Shown one piece after another: positions 46,396 to 57,088 of a stretch of 64,000 nucleotides of DNA (positions are counted from its first letter, which is position 1; every line of letters begins with the position of its first letter). The notes beneath the pieces are model-generated. The model saw only the letters and a list, made by a program, of their open reading frames with translations, had not been told where the DNA came from and searched no databases. This stretch comes from Cryptomeria japonica (Eukaryota > Streptophyta > Pinopsida > Cupressales > Cupressaceae): the NCBI RefSeq assembly GCF_030272615.1, contig NC_081412.1, positions 684,394,583 to 684,458,582 of the forward strand. Reading direction: 5' to 3'. The position numbers were made by a program, and so were the translations under genes.

Positions 46396-47454
46396 TTTTT
46401 CAAATTTTTTGCCCCCCAGTGTCTAGCAAGGCAAGGAATATGACAGGTGAATAAATAGGCTTGCTGAAATGATGGTGGATAGAGGGAAGACAAAGGCCTT
46501 TTATTATGGAGACAATATGGATGCAATTTTCAAGGGCTATTGCGTGATGGGACAAGAGACTGGATATGACAATGTAAATCAGTGACATGGCATGAGGGAC
46601 ATGTCAAGAGGTGTTTGAAAAATATGTTTTGCATTTCATGTCCTTATGTCAGATCAAGATCAAGAGACAAAAAGAGTGTATGGATAGCGATAAGATATGG
46701 ATAGGATAAGCAAGACCAAGAATGGATAAGGGACATGGACTGAAGGTCGGGATTGGCTAAGGGATAGTGGTAGAAAGTCGCAATAAGGTAGGGAATATGG
46801 ATGAAAGGTTATAATAAGCAAATGGATAAATGACCAAAAGCTATGATAGACTAAAAGCTGCAAACAAGATGCGTGATGCTCATGAAGATCGTCAGCCTTG
46901 TCAAGACATGAGTGACAATAGGATATGAAGGGTAATGACATGGTATGATAGGATAATGAAGGGCAATAGGATATGAAGGAGGAAACCTACCCCCAAGTGT
47001 AGTGTGCAAGAAGTTCATAAATTACGCATGATGCCTGTTTGCCAGGTTTTCATCATGGTACTTGCCCAAGGCGCCTGTTTGCCAGGTTTTCACCAGTGGA
47101 CGAATTATTTTTTCTTGACTTTTTTTCTTCTTTTTGATTTTTTTCTTTCCTTTTTCACTTTTTATTTTTTTTTATTTTTGACTTTTTCAGAAGAAGATGG
47201 ACACATGATAGGGGATGGAAGAAGGACTCAAGCGTCTTTTTATTTGGATAGTAGCCTTGAAAAGAATGGACCATGACTTTTAAAAGTATGCTCAAAGACG
47301 TTGGTAGGATAAGGACGTGTAAAATAAGATGAAACTAAGGCGAGGATTTATGCAAAGGATTGGACGAGAGGGATGGAAGGATGGAAAATATGCGTTGGAT
47401 AATGGATAGTGTATTGGAAGAACTGGGCTTGAGTGGATGAAAATGAAGGCAAGA
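46396..47454 (-). other. Nested element interior downstream of the ORF
   Basis: No supported gene. GCCTGTTTGCCAGGTTTTCA occurs twice (about 47032 and 47072). The frames at 46660-46941 and 47004-47276 are simple-sequence translations. Out-of-frame Pro/Ser-rich coding-like sequence at about 47350-47600 may be the frameshifted tail of the ORF. Confidence 0.5.
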
Positions 47455-50049
47455 TCAACATTGGCACACACCTTGAGGGGTGATGGACTGATGGAGGAAA
47501 GACGTATTTTGGATATTGAGATTTTGATGGAGGAATAGCTTGGGATTTTGGGACATAAGAGCCCAAAATGGATGATGAAGGTGATGGAGGAATAGATTTG
47601 AGAGGTTTGGATGGAGGAATAGCAACTTTGATGCCAATTTTGATGTTTCTTTAGGCTTTTGTGCTTCAAGGAGCTTCTTAGGGATCCACATGGTTTTTGA
47701 TTTTTCATGCTTTTGTGGTTCCTTGGAGTGCATTGCTTGCACAAGGGATTTAGGAACCCATATATATTTTGACTTTGCTTTATTTTTCTCAGTGGGCCTT
47801 TGTGGCCTTTTGGATATTTCTTTTTCTTTATAGATCAATTTGTTCTTTGTTTTGACATGTCGATTAGATTGGACATGTTTATCCTTGAATACATGTGGAT
47901 TGCTAGACTTATGATGCTTATACTTGGCATCCAAATTGCTTGGAAGGGGGAATGGATGTTGGTGTGGACGGGAATGATATGGAGGCATGTGGGATGGATG
48001 GAAGGTTCTCCAAGATGTGTGCCTTTGTTGATGTTGCATAGGAGATGGAGGGATATAGGGACCTAGAATGGATGGAAGCGATGATGGGGAAGGTGGACAT
48101 TTGGATTTTGACTTTGAAGGGATACCAACGCCTTGAGTGTGAGCTTTGTAGCCATGACCATTAAGATCTTCTTTAACATGAAGGGATTCTTTCTTATGGA
48201 GATCTACCCCTTTGCCTTTATCAATATTTTGACTAATAGGATACTCTTTTCTTTGGGAAGAAGACGAGAGTCCATTATGAGGTGGATGTGATATGAGAGA
48301 AATAAGGAGATCTTGAAGTGGATCGGATTGCACCAAAGTGGAAGAACCCATTATGCATGTCGAGGGTTCATGAACATCTTGCACTGCCACGTTAGAATCA
48401 TGAGGGGGATTAGGATCATGAGGGGGACTAGGATTGTGTAGTAGACATGGTTCAATGACAGGCTCTTCAAGAGATGGAATGGAAGAAATAATGGGATCGT
48501 CAATAGAAATGCAATCTTGGAGTGGATATGCGGGATTAGGACGTGGAGATGGAGGGACAAGTGGATCTTGTGGAGGATCTGAAGGAATGATTTGATCTTG
48601 ACAAGGAGGAAGATCATTGGAATCTTCTTTAAAGGTGCTTTTCTCTTGACTTTCAATGGGATCATCGGAAAGAATGGAAGGGATATCTTGATCTTTCTGA
48701 GGAAGTGGAATATCAATGGGATTCGAAAGGACATTGTGTTCATGAAATGGAAGGGGATCGTTTGGGATTGGATGGACTGGAATATCTTGATCTTGCTCGG
48801 GGAGTGGAATGTTAATAGGACTTTGGATAGGATGGACAAGAATAGGGGAATCATCATGAGTGTTTGGGAAGATGGGATCTTGGTCAACAATTGGATGGGA
48901 TGATAAGGTTTCAGGATCTTGATCTTGATCTTCTTTAGGACTCATTTCTTCATGCTCTAAATTATTCTCTTGACATGGAGTTGGACTTTGAATATGCATG
49001 GGGGATTTTGGCAAGGGATTAATGCTTTGGCATGAAGGAAAGGCAATTTGAACATTTGCAAGATCAGACATTCCAATCGTAAAGCTTTCTTGCATCTTAG
49101 ATTTGGGTCCACTTTTTGGTATTCGAGGAATCACTTCTTGTTGAGGGACACCTGTCATCAACATTTGTGTGGCCTTCATTTGATCTGGTGTTAAAGGTGT
49201 TGCATTAAACAATGGATTGTTTATTATTTTGAGTATGGACTTTTGAGGAATAGTCACTGTCAATGCCTTTGAAGCACGTTTACTCATCAAGGTGGGTTGG
49301 AGTTCTTGTTGCACATTTTCATCATTCGGATGCGGAGAGAAACTTAACAACTCACCGCCTTGTCGTTTTTGCACATTAATTTGCTTACTTGAGGAGGTCA
49401 CATTACTCATCATGTCAAGATATTTTTGTGGGAACCTCTTAAAGAGCTTATTCAAGAATTTATCCATCTTTTTTGTCAACTTTGGATCCTTAAGGTACAT
49501 AACAACATCATCAGAGACATCGAAATCTGATGAAGAATCTGGTAAAATATTTGGATTTGTTTCTTGCTGAATGCCTTGATCTGAACCAAATCTTTGTGAG
49601 AGAGTTTGTTCTTCATGCAATGTTTGTATTTCATGTTGTAAGCTGGACTGATTCCAATCGAAAGGTGCATTTCCTCTTGGAGTTGGTGAAACATTCCCAT
49701 GTCCTGGTTTCATGGGTACAAATACTGGTTCATATAATGGAGGTGGTCCAAGTTGAACCATTCCATATGGTGGTAGAGATGTGTTTAATGAACCTTCAAC
49801 TTGCACTGTTTGACTAGTTTGAAACTGCGAATTTACTATGTTATCCATGGATTGATACATTAATTCACTCATCTTCTTAGATCTTGATCTTATCTCAACA
49901 GGCATGTCACTTATGCAAATGTAAATTTTTTTATTTTTATTTTTGGAATTTTTCAAAGACAATATATGATATGTAACTAAATGCGAACTAAATAGATGAA
50001 AATGCAATCTATGGCAAGAATGCAATCTATGTTTTTGGTTGTTTTTCAA
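47455..50049 (-). CDS. Long ORF of the nested element, proline-rich protein of unknown function
   Basis: The open frame is 864 codons. The first 48 codons are translated AT-rich leader, and the ATG at 49905-49903 (MPVEIRSRSKKMSEL) is the better start, giving about 816 residues. The N-terminal part (to about residue 330 of the full frame) has mixed composition, with PPLYEPVFVPMKPGHGN and a short Lys-rich DKFLNKLFKRFPQKYLD helix. The middle is acidic and Pro-rich with repeated IPLPxxDQDIP units. The C-terminal part is basic with two copies of K(Y/T)(I/M)W(V/I)PK. No protease, RT, zinc knuckle or other catalytic motif is visible. The end after about 47610 looks frameshifted into another Pro/Ser-rich frame. 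By position it may be a Gag-like structural protein or an acquired gene. It has stayed open, unlike the surrounding copia genes. Confidence 0.6.
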   Translation of the reverse strand: MKNNQKHRLHSCHRLHFHLFSSHLVTYHILSLKNSKNKNKKIYICISDMPVEIRSRSKKMSELMYQSMDNIVNSQFQTSQTVQVEGSLNTSLPPYGMVQLGPPPLYEPVFVPMKPGHGNVSPTPRGNAPFDWNQSSLQHEIQTLHEEQTLSQRFGSDQGIQQETNPNILPDSSSDFDVSDDVVMYLKDPKLTKKMDKFLNKLFKRFPQKYLDMMSNVTSSSKQINVQKRQGGELLSFSPHPNDENVQQELQPTLMSKRASKALTVTIPQKSILKIINNPLFNATPLTPDQMKATQMLMTGVPQQEVIPRIPKSGPKSKMQESFTIGMSDLANVQIAFPSCQSINPLPKSPMHIQSPTPCQENNLEHEEMSPKEDQDQDPETLSSHPIVDQDPIFPNTHDDSPILVHPIQSPINIPLPEQDQDIPVHPIPNDPLPFHEHNVLSNPIDIPLPQKDQDIPSILSDDPIESQEKSTFKEDSNDLPPCQDQIIPSDPPQDPLVPPSPRPNPAYPLQDCISIDDPIISSIPSLEEPVIEPCLLHNPSPPHDPNPPHDSNVAVQDVHEPSTCIMGSSTLVQSDPLQDLLISLISHPPHNGLSSSSQRKEYPISQNIDKGKGVDLHKKESLHVKEDLNGHGYKAHTQGVGIPSKSKSKCPPSPSSLPSILGPYIPPSPMQHQQRHTSWRTFHPSHMPPYHSRPHQHPFPLPSNLDAKYKHHKSSNPHVFKDKHVQSNRHVKTKNKLIYKEKEISKRPQRPTEKNKAKSKYIWVPKSLVQAMHSKEPQKHEKSKTMWIPKKLLEAQKPKETSKLASKLLFLHPNLSNLFLHHLHHPFWALMSQNPKLFLHQNLNIQNTSFLHQSITPQGVCQC

Positions 50050-52190
50050 TATTTTGACAAACTTTTGAATGCAAATCTAAAAGAGACCCTTAGGAAATTG
50101 AAATGATGTCTAGACCTCAAAGGACAAAAGGACTTAATTGACAAAGGACAAGATGACAGTGTCTCCCCTATGCGCTTGGATACTAAGCTAGGTTTGACGA
50201 AATGATATTGATGACAAAAAGACAAAAGGTTTGATAAGGTCTAGACTTCTTAACAATGACTTAGGGTTTATCAATGATTTGGATTACTCAAGTATGACAA
50301 GACCTAGGTTTGACACTATATGCAAAAGGACAATTAATATGCAAATGACCCTAATATGATATGATAATGACTCAAGCTTAATGAAAAGACTTTAGGGTAT
50401 GCAAATATAAATGTATTACAATGGTATGACTTTAATGCAAGAGGACATATGCAAGTGGATGACCCTTATTGATATGCAAAGGAGTATGACTTAGGTGAAA
50501 CCTAACCTTGGCAATGATCTTACAAAATGCAAACCTAGGATGAACCTAAATGTAAGTGACATGAATGTTGAGACAAGATTTTGACAAATGTTTGACAACC
50601 ATGTTTTAGGAAAATGATCTTTGAATCTTGTTGAATTTTTGTTGGATGAATGTCTCTTGTGTTTAATCTTGTTTTGATCAATGTGTTTTGCTTTTGAAAT
50701 GGGATAACATTCAACTTTTGACAATCAAAGAATACAAGATGTTACAACTTAGACTTAAGACAATCATGCTCATTTTCACATTCCTTATGGTAGGCAAAGA
50801 CATTAGGTACTTGAGAGGTAGACTCATTATGAGATTCAAGGAGAATACATAGATGCTTGACCCCACGGGCTCCCCTCCACGGCACTCACTTCTCAGGGCA
50901 GCCAAGCATCAGTCCCCATGGAATCTCCCCATGGCGAACTTAGTATCTCTTCCAAGTATCCGAATTTGTCCTTCTCAAGCAACTAGAAGGGTTTTTGGCC
51001 TCTAAAAACAAGGTATGTAGTAAGGATTTATGTTAAGCATTACTCCTTGATGTCATGCAAGCATGATTTAGACATTAAGCCCATCAAGATACCAAAAAAA
51101 TGTAGTCGCGCAAGCGCGATTTAGACCAAGAGGCCCTACTTAGATGTTGATATGAGAAAGAGTTCAAGGGTCATCACTTCCCAAGTAACTGCAATTCCCA
51201 CGTAACACTTCCTTCAAAGCTTTCGCTTATCGGGTATTTTTTTATAGTGAGTTAGAATGCCCAGGAATTCTAGCCGTACTCACTTTGGGTCGTCCCCTTC
51301 TCACGATTATCACTCACTTGCTAAAGCAAAGTGGTCGGGAAGGCAGGCCCTCTAATGGAGACAAACAATCAACAACACAAGCATGGTATCAAAGATCTGG
51401 ATTTCTAATCACCCTATGAAGGATGAGAGCATACTCTCCTACTCCAATGTCATACTTAACAAACAAAGCAAACAAAGGTTCATTTCCACCTACTTATAAA
51501 TCACTAAATGCCTAATTAAAAATCTCAAACACACGATTTGGTTGTTTCTCCAAGGCAACCTGCAAAACACATGTCAGAAGTTTGATTTGTTGTCTTTGGC
51601 CATCGAATCTGCATAACACACGTTAGTAGTTTGATTTGTAGTCTTTGTCATGCGTATGCCAAGATCCTGCACAAATAATTAGTACCAAAATCCAAAGCAC
51701 AGATGATCTGATTTATGAAAACTAAATATAAAATTTCAGTCCACTTTGAGAAGGCATAACTTTCTCATCCTAGCTCCGAATTACAAACCGTTTGATGCGT
51801 TGGAAAGGTATTCAAATAATCTAGAACCAAATTTCAAAAACATCAATGATGTCTCGTCATGTTTTAGCACCATATTTGTCCACAAATGCACCGAAGACCC
51901 TCAAAATTGCAATTTACTAAAACATATAAAATTTTTCAAGTAAAAACTACATTTTTCACCTCTGATCTGGACTTTACACAGGCGCAGAAGTCATGACACA
52001 GGTGCAAAATGTCAAACACAAGCGTAGAAGTCTTCAACATAGGCACAAGATGCTTCAACACAGGCGCAGAATGCTTCACACAGGCGCAGGATGTGTCCAG
52101 AATGCACTGCACGGCTCTGTTTTTGAGTTTTTGACCTGCAAATCAACTTAGAAGCACTCCAAAACACAGTAAGATGGTTAGAAGGTTAGT
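50050..52190 (-). other. Nested element 5' leader, about 2.1 kb, no gene
   Basis: Lies between the primer site and the ORF. It has no recognisable domain in any frame. It contains a 20-bp tandem array near the primer site and a pair of related blocks around AGTTTGATTTGT.GTCTTTG (about 51570 and 51630). A very long untranslated leader is known in Tat/Ogre-type elements. Confidence 0.5.
51977..52100 (-). repeat. Six-copy 20-21-bp tandem array next to the primer site
   Basis: CACAGGCGCAGAA-like units start at 51977, 51997, 52017, 52038, 52059 and 52079. The sense-strand core is TGCGCCTGTG. It lies about 90 bp downstream of the primer site in element orientation. Confidence 0.85.
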
Positions 52191-52209
52191 ATTCACATCG
52201 GGTTCACCA
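52191..52209 (-). promoter_or_regulatory. Primer-binding site of the nested element, tRNA-Trp type
   Basis: On the minus strand TGGTGAACCCGATGTGAAT lies 5 bp inside the LTR end. It differs at one base from the site at 3510-3528, and so at one base from the complement of plant tRNA-Trp as I recall it. Confidence 0.78.
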
Positions 52210-52214
52210 GTTAA

Positions 52215-53742
52215 TGTGGCATAGAAATTAGGATTCATCAAAAGATAAGTAGATCAATCAAAACGTTAAACATGATAGCTCAATCAAAGAAATAGTCATT
52301 GCAATGAACCTAATTCTAAAGCACATTCAATGAAGGTATGAAAATGAAGCATTCAAAAGAAAACATTATGCAAACCAGATGTAAGATTGAATACTCCTTC
52401 CATGCGGCTCCATTGTTGTTCTTTCCTCTTCAATAGTTTTGTGGATCTCACCTACAAGTGCTCTCACAATTGAAAGCAAAAAGCTCAAGAGTACTAGAAC
52501 TAAAATTTGATAGTTTGACAGCAATTCGGATTTCAAGAAGTAATTGAAGGGCTTTGATTGAAAAAAACATCCAATTTATAGAGAAATTGGATAAATGACA
52601 AGATTAGCATGATGCAATTCAAATGGAAATTGCAAATCAATATGACAAAATATGACAAATTATGCACTTTCCATGCACAATTTGATTGATTGACAATTTG
52701 ATGACAAATTATGACACATTCTATGTCAAAATTGATTGATTAATCAATTTCATGACAAATTGAAATGCCACTCCCATAGAATTAGGAGTTGAATTAGGAG
52801 GGAAAAGGAATTAGAAATTTGAAAAATTAGGAAATTGAAATTGATGACAAATTAGGAATTAGAAATTGATAGAAATTAGAATTTAGGAATTAGTGAATTA
52901 ATTAATAATTTTTCATTTATTAATCAATTCACAAAGAGGAATAATTAGCCAATTAAATAAAGATTTAATTGTAATAAGAAGACCTAGGATAAATAAATAA
53001 ATTATTTAATCCTAGAGGAAGAAATGACACATTAGGTTAAATGACTAAATCATAAAACCCTAGAAGACGAATTAGAAATGCGAAAATGACAATTAGGTCT
53101 TGATTGAAGATAATTAATGTCATGATTTTGAATTGATAAATGACCAATGTGACAAAATAATTTGATTGATAAATGCGCCAATTGACGAGGAACAATGACA
53201 AATTGATCCAAATTGACATAATTGAGATAGACAATGATCGATAGCAAAATTGATCGCAAAATGACAAGATTAACAAAAGGACAAGAATCGATGACAAAAT
53301 GGATTGCAAGATGACAAGATTGAAAATGACCACGATCGATGACAAATCGATCGCATGATGACAAGATTGAAAAGAGGACAAAACCCTAATTAGGATTGAC
53401 GATGTCCAAAATGATAAGATTGATGATAAGATTGATAAGATTGACAGAAGGACAAAACCCTAATTAGGATTGACGATGTCCAAAATGATGACAAATAAGC
53501 ACGCACATTGATGCGACAGGGTAAAATCGATCAAAATCATGACTGGATAATGTTGTCGACAAGACCAAATTCGAGGATGAAATGATTGAAGAATGTAGAA
53601 GAATGACTCGATGCTTGCAAATGATAAAAATCAAGTGCGTGACATAGGAGAAATGTTAATACGACGCAAAAACCTAAAATGAGGCAATGCGCAATTGTTA
53701 AAGTATGACCTCGCAAGCGTTGACCATTTTTAGGTGTCTACA
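52215..53742 (-). repeat. 5' LTR of the nested element
   Basis: 1,528 bp, matching 42969-44485. It is longer mainly through an extra GATAAGATTGAT unit near 53410. The first ~110 bp (plus-strand reading) is the most diverged part. Confidence 0.92.
52574..52581 (-). promoter_or_regulatory. TATA-like box in the 5' LTR of the nested element
   Basis: On the minus strand CTATAAAT lies about 1.16 kb into the LTR; the copy in the other LTR is at 43329-43336. It is a candidate for the element promoter. Confidence 0.4.
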
Positions 53743-53747
53743 TAGGC
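53743..53747. repeat. Target-site duplication TAGGC, right copy
   Basis: Exact partner of 42964-42968. Confidence 0.92.
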
Positions 53748-55353
53748 AAATCTCTAACAGTATGACTATTACTGATCTTGATCAAGGAATGAAAGTTAAC
53801 ATGACACATTCTCCTATGCCATAACCAGCTCTGATCAATTTAAGCAATCAAACAACTTTTCCCATCAACATTTAAATGAAGGATATTACATTTTGTTTGA
53901 GTTTCGGTTATGATCTCTATAGTAAAGGTATTAAGGATTTTGCACTTTCCATTCTTGAATTGTAAATTATATCCCTTGTCAACCATTTGTCCTACACTCA
54001 AAAGATCATGCTTCAAGCCTTCAACATACAAGACATCATCAGTGTTATGCTTACCATTAAAAAAATAGAACCTCTACCATGGATCACACAAGCTTTGTTA
54101 TCTCCAAATCTTACTATCCCACTATCATACTTTTCCATATTTATAAATTATCTTTTATCACGAATCATATGATGTGAACAACCAATTTCAATTAACCATT
54201 CATATTCCTCTTCAACTTCAATATCTAAAACCTTCTCCTTAGTAGTATGGTTTGTAGAATCAACGGGTACCAGTCCATCTTCTCCAATGTCAATGAATCA
54301 AATTTCATCTCTAGAATTTCTATTCTTTGATTCTTCATCCATGACACCTTCATCAGTAGTGTAATAAAAATTCTTATGATATTTATACTTCTGGTTAGAC
54401 TTATAGGGCTTATCATACTTCTCATGCTTTTCATATCTATCATTCCTTTAAAACTTATCATGTTTATCATGCCTATCATACTTAGACATTCTTTCTGGGC
54501 ATCTGGAAGAAAAATGTCCTATCTTATTGCAAGAGAAACATTTCAAAGGTAATTTTCCATCATACTTACTATCTCCCTTAGGCAATCTCCGAGCAATTCG
54601 GGCTTCAAGCTCCTCCAATTCTCTTTCTTGCTCTTCCATTTCTCTCCTTTCTCTCTCATATCTGGATATTCTGCATGAACTATCTCCTAGATAATATCTC
54701 TACTTTCCAAATATAGATGCTCTAAATGTTATCTCAGTCTTTCCATGAGATTCTTCAAATCCGCTCAATTTAAATGCAGCAATCTTCCCAACTAACATAT
54801 CTCTTGTGACAATAGTCACACTTCGGATCTCATCAATAGCAGTTACCTTATGTTTATATGCATCCAATAATGATCTCAGCACCTCAACAACAATCTCATA
54901 TTCTTGAAGAGTTCCACTAGCACACTTGATATTCAAAACAATTTCATTCACTTTATCCATAAAGGATTTTATGTTTTTATCTTCACTCATCTTCAATCTC
55001 GCATACTTCCCTTTCAAGATCTATAACTTAGCAACTTTGACATGGTTATCTCCTTCATACAAGGTTTCAAGATTCTCCCAAATCTGATTTGCAGTCTGGA
55101 GATCCATCACATTAGTTATCTCAGAATCTATCTGGGCGATTGCCAAGGCTTCCTTCGCTCTAATGTTATTGTCTTCTTCTTTGATCTCATCAGTGGTGGT
55201 TGGACCATTCTAAGGAACATGATAAGCATTCTTTGTAATCTTCTAGCAATCATCACCAAGACACTTCAAATGAACTTCCATCCAATTCTTCCATATGGCA
55301 TAGTTGCTTCCATCAAACCTTAGACTCTCCTTCTTGTACATATAAGTTTCCAT
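53748..55353 (-). pseudogene. Copia gag, protease and pre-integrase region (decayed), upstream half
   Basis: The ATG at 55353-55351 lies about 40 bp after the primer site. The UBN2-type gag core runs to about 54700 (open piece 55017-54700). A Glu-rich helix and a CX2CX4HX4C zinc knuckle (CFSCNKIGHFSSRC) follow at 54639-54448. The protease region near 54165 has the usual DSG altered (WLIEIGCSHHM), so the active Asp is lost. The pre-integrase domain (GLKHDLLSVGQ) is at 54031-53840 and the WHRRMCH segment is just below 53830. Several in-frame stops are present. The reading continues at 42963 beyond the nested insertion, which cut the pre-integrase zinc-binding domain. Confidence 0.88.
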
Positions 55354-55389
55354 CTTGGATCACCTCAAGCAACCAATATTCTTCCATGG

Positions 55390-55407
55390 GATCTAGCTCT
55401 AATACCA
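55390..55407 (-). promoter_or_regulatory. Primer-binding site of the minus-strand copia element
   Basis: On the minus strand TGGTATTAGAGCTAGATC lies 2 bp inside the LTR end. It is close to the standard copia site TGGTATCAGAGC complementary to initiator tRNA-Met. Confidence 0.85.
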
Positions 55408-55409
55408 AT

Positions 55410-56755
55410 TGTTGGCAACAACAAAGGAGGACAATTGAGAGGGGAGGGGGGGTGAATCAATTGTCACTAAAATATCCAAACTCAATCTTAAAATAAAATC
55501 TAATCAATTGCAGCAACACAAAAGATAAATAAAATAGAAGCACAACACATAACACCAAGATTTTGACGTGGAAAACCTGGTTAAGGGAAAAACCATAGTG
55601 GGACCCTACCCACAATGAAATGATACTTTGTAGTAGTATGTAAAATAATTACAATGAGAATGCACATGGATTCAGGCTCATTGCCTAGAGATCACTGCTC
55701 AAGATACAATAACTTGGAAAGCTACAAACCTCAGGGAAGGTTCACTACTTTACAAGGAAGTCACATTGACTTACAAAGAATTTAGACAACAATCCAGATT
55801 ACATGAACTGGAGAAATAACATCTCCAAATGCTTGATACCAGTTATGGTTAAGCTCAATAGTTTTCTCTACAACTCCTCAAACTCTACTCAAACACATCA
55901 CCGGAGGATATATTCTCTATGTTCACACAAACAATCTCTTTTGATAACATGTAGACACCACCGATCACCGAATTACATGAATAATACATCTATATACCGT
56001 TCATCAACCTTAGGCATAAGGTCAGGTCAACCCAAAAGACCTAATAACAAAATCTCAACAGCCGATACAAAGATCAACCACTAGACCAATATTATGACAT
56101 AAATGACATAACATGGACCCAAATCAAATGCTCAAACATGCTACACCACTAGAAATATCTCCAAGAACAACCGCAACACGCTACACCGCCAAATAGGTCT
56201 CATATAGCATGAACAACATCACTGGATAAGGAGAACACCAAAACCATATATAATTATCAATTTGGATCATCAAAATAAATAGGACATGATTAGGAAACAC
56301 CAAAAAACATAATATAATCATTCGTAATAGTTGCAATAGCACCATATTTCAAATCTTCATCTATCAACATCTGAAACTCAGGAAAAATCAAACAACAACA
56401 ACTGCCATGTGGAAAGATAACTTTTAGTGCACCAAATCACGAACCATCTGAAATGAAGATACTCATGAATGTCCCAAACATCATCCCAAAACCACATCAC
56501 AAGATCTAATCACATCGAAATATACCAGAGGAAATATTGAACATTGTAAAGAACCAATTAGAATAAGTAAACCATAAACCGGATCATGTAATATGATCAA
56601 TCAATCTTCCAGATCACTAAAACCAATCAAGAATGATACACGGATGCTAGAAATACTCCAACACAAAATCACAAACCCAAGAAACCAATCAACAATGGCT
56701 AGAATATGTTGACATCAATGATATCAACATATCCCAACAACAACACTATACAACA
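55410..56755 (-). repeat. 5' LTR of the minus-strand copia element
   Basis: 1,346-bp partner of 38706-40023 with TG...CA ends on both strands' reading. It differs from the other LTR by many substitutions and several indels, including a ~30-bp extra segment near 56520. Confidence 0.9.
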
Positions 56756-56760
56756 AGTCC
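56756..56760. repeat. Target-site duplication AGTCC (right) of the minus-strand copia element
   Basis: Partner of GGTCC at 38701-38705 with one transition. Confidence 0.65.
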
Positions 56761-57088
56761 TTTGTTGCCTAGATGGTGGAGTTAGTTGGTGTTGTTCTTG
56801 ATATTAGCAATCTATCAAAATTGATCTAGAGAATTCTTGACGGTTTGCCGATTTTTGGATTCAAGTGTTTTGGCTTTGAGGGCATGTTTATTTGGTTTGT
56901 GCAGTGTTCTAGTTCAATTTTATGGTGATGGTTTAATTGGAAAGTACAGTTATGGTTTTATGAGTTTAGTGTTGTTAGTTGGGTTGGTTTCTAATTAAAT
57001 GAGGTGGTGTATCCTATTTTAATCTTTTGGCATTGTATTGTCATTAATGTCAACTAGTATGCAAGATATTGTTTCCAACATTGGAGAT
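56761..57088 (+). other. Probable continuation of the interrupted plus-strand LTR; junction unresolved
   Basis: By nesting logic this continues the sequence broken at 38700. It ends with ACATTGGAGAT before TGTTGGCAC, which resembles a polypurine tract ahead of an LTR. It may therefore include the 3' interior of another copia element rather than LTR sequence alone. Confidence 0.4.

Larger units (their letters stand above)
42969..53742 (-). mobile_element. Nested non-autonomous LTR retrotransposon, 10,774 bp, minus strand
   Basis: LTRs of 1,517 bp (42969-44485) and 1,528 bp (52215-53742) read TGTGGCATAG...GTGTCTACA on the plus strand. The 5-bp duplication TAGGC is perfect. Orientation is minus: a tRNA-Trp-type primer site abuts the right LTR and a purine tract abuts the left one. 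The LTRs are nearly identical apart from a diverged patch near one end, a 12-bp indel and scattered transitions, so insertion is recent. The 7.7-kb interior has one long ORF (50049-47455 on the minus strand) and several tandem arrays. No RT, integrase or RNase H is recognisable. It interrupts the pre-integrase region of the copia element. Confidence 0.9.
38706..56755 (-). mobile_element. Minus-strand Ty1/copia LTR retrotransposon, split by a nested element
   Basis: LTRs are at 38706-40023 and 55410-56755. On the minus strand they begin TGTTGTAT and end CCAACA. There is a tRNA-iMet-type primer site at 55390-55407, a polypurine tract at 40024-40036, and gag to RNase H in copia order (integrase before RT). 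The span is 18,050 bp, but subtracting the inserted 10,774-bp element and its 5-bp duplication leaves about 7.27 kb, a normal copia size. The two LTRs differ by many substitutions and indels, more than those of the inserted element, agreeing with the nesting order. All coding parts are disrupted. Confidence 0.9.

Noticed and set aside
47292-47744. 150-codon minus frame beside the nested-element ORF
   Set aside because: Overlaps the ORF out of frame; part may be its frameshifted tail, but it is not a separate gene.
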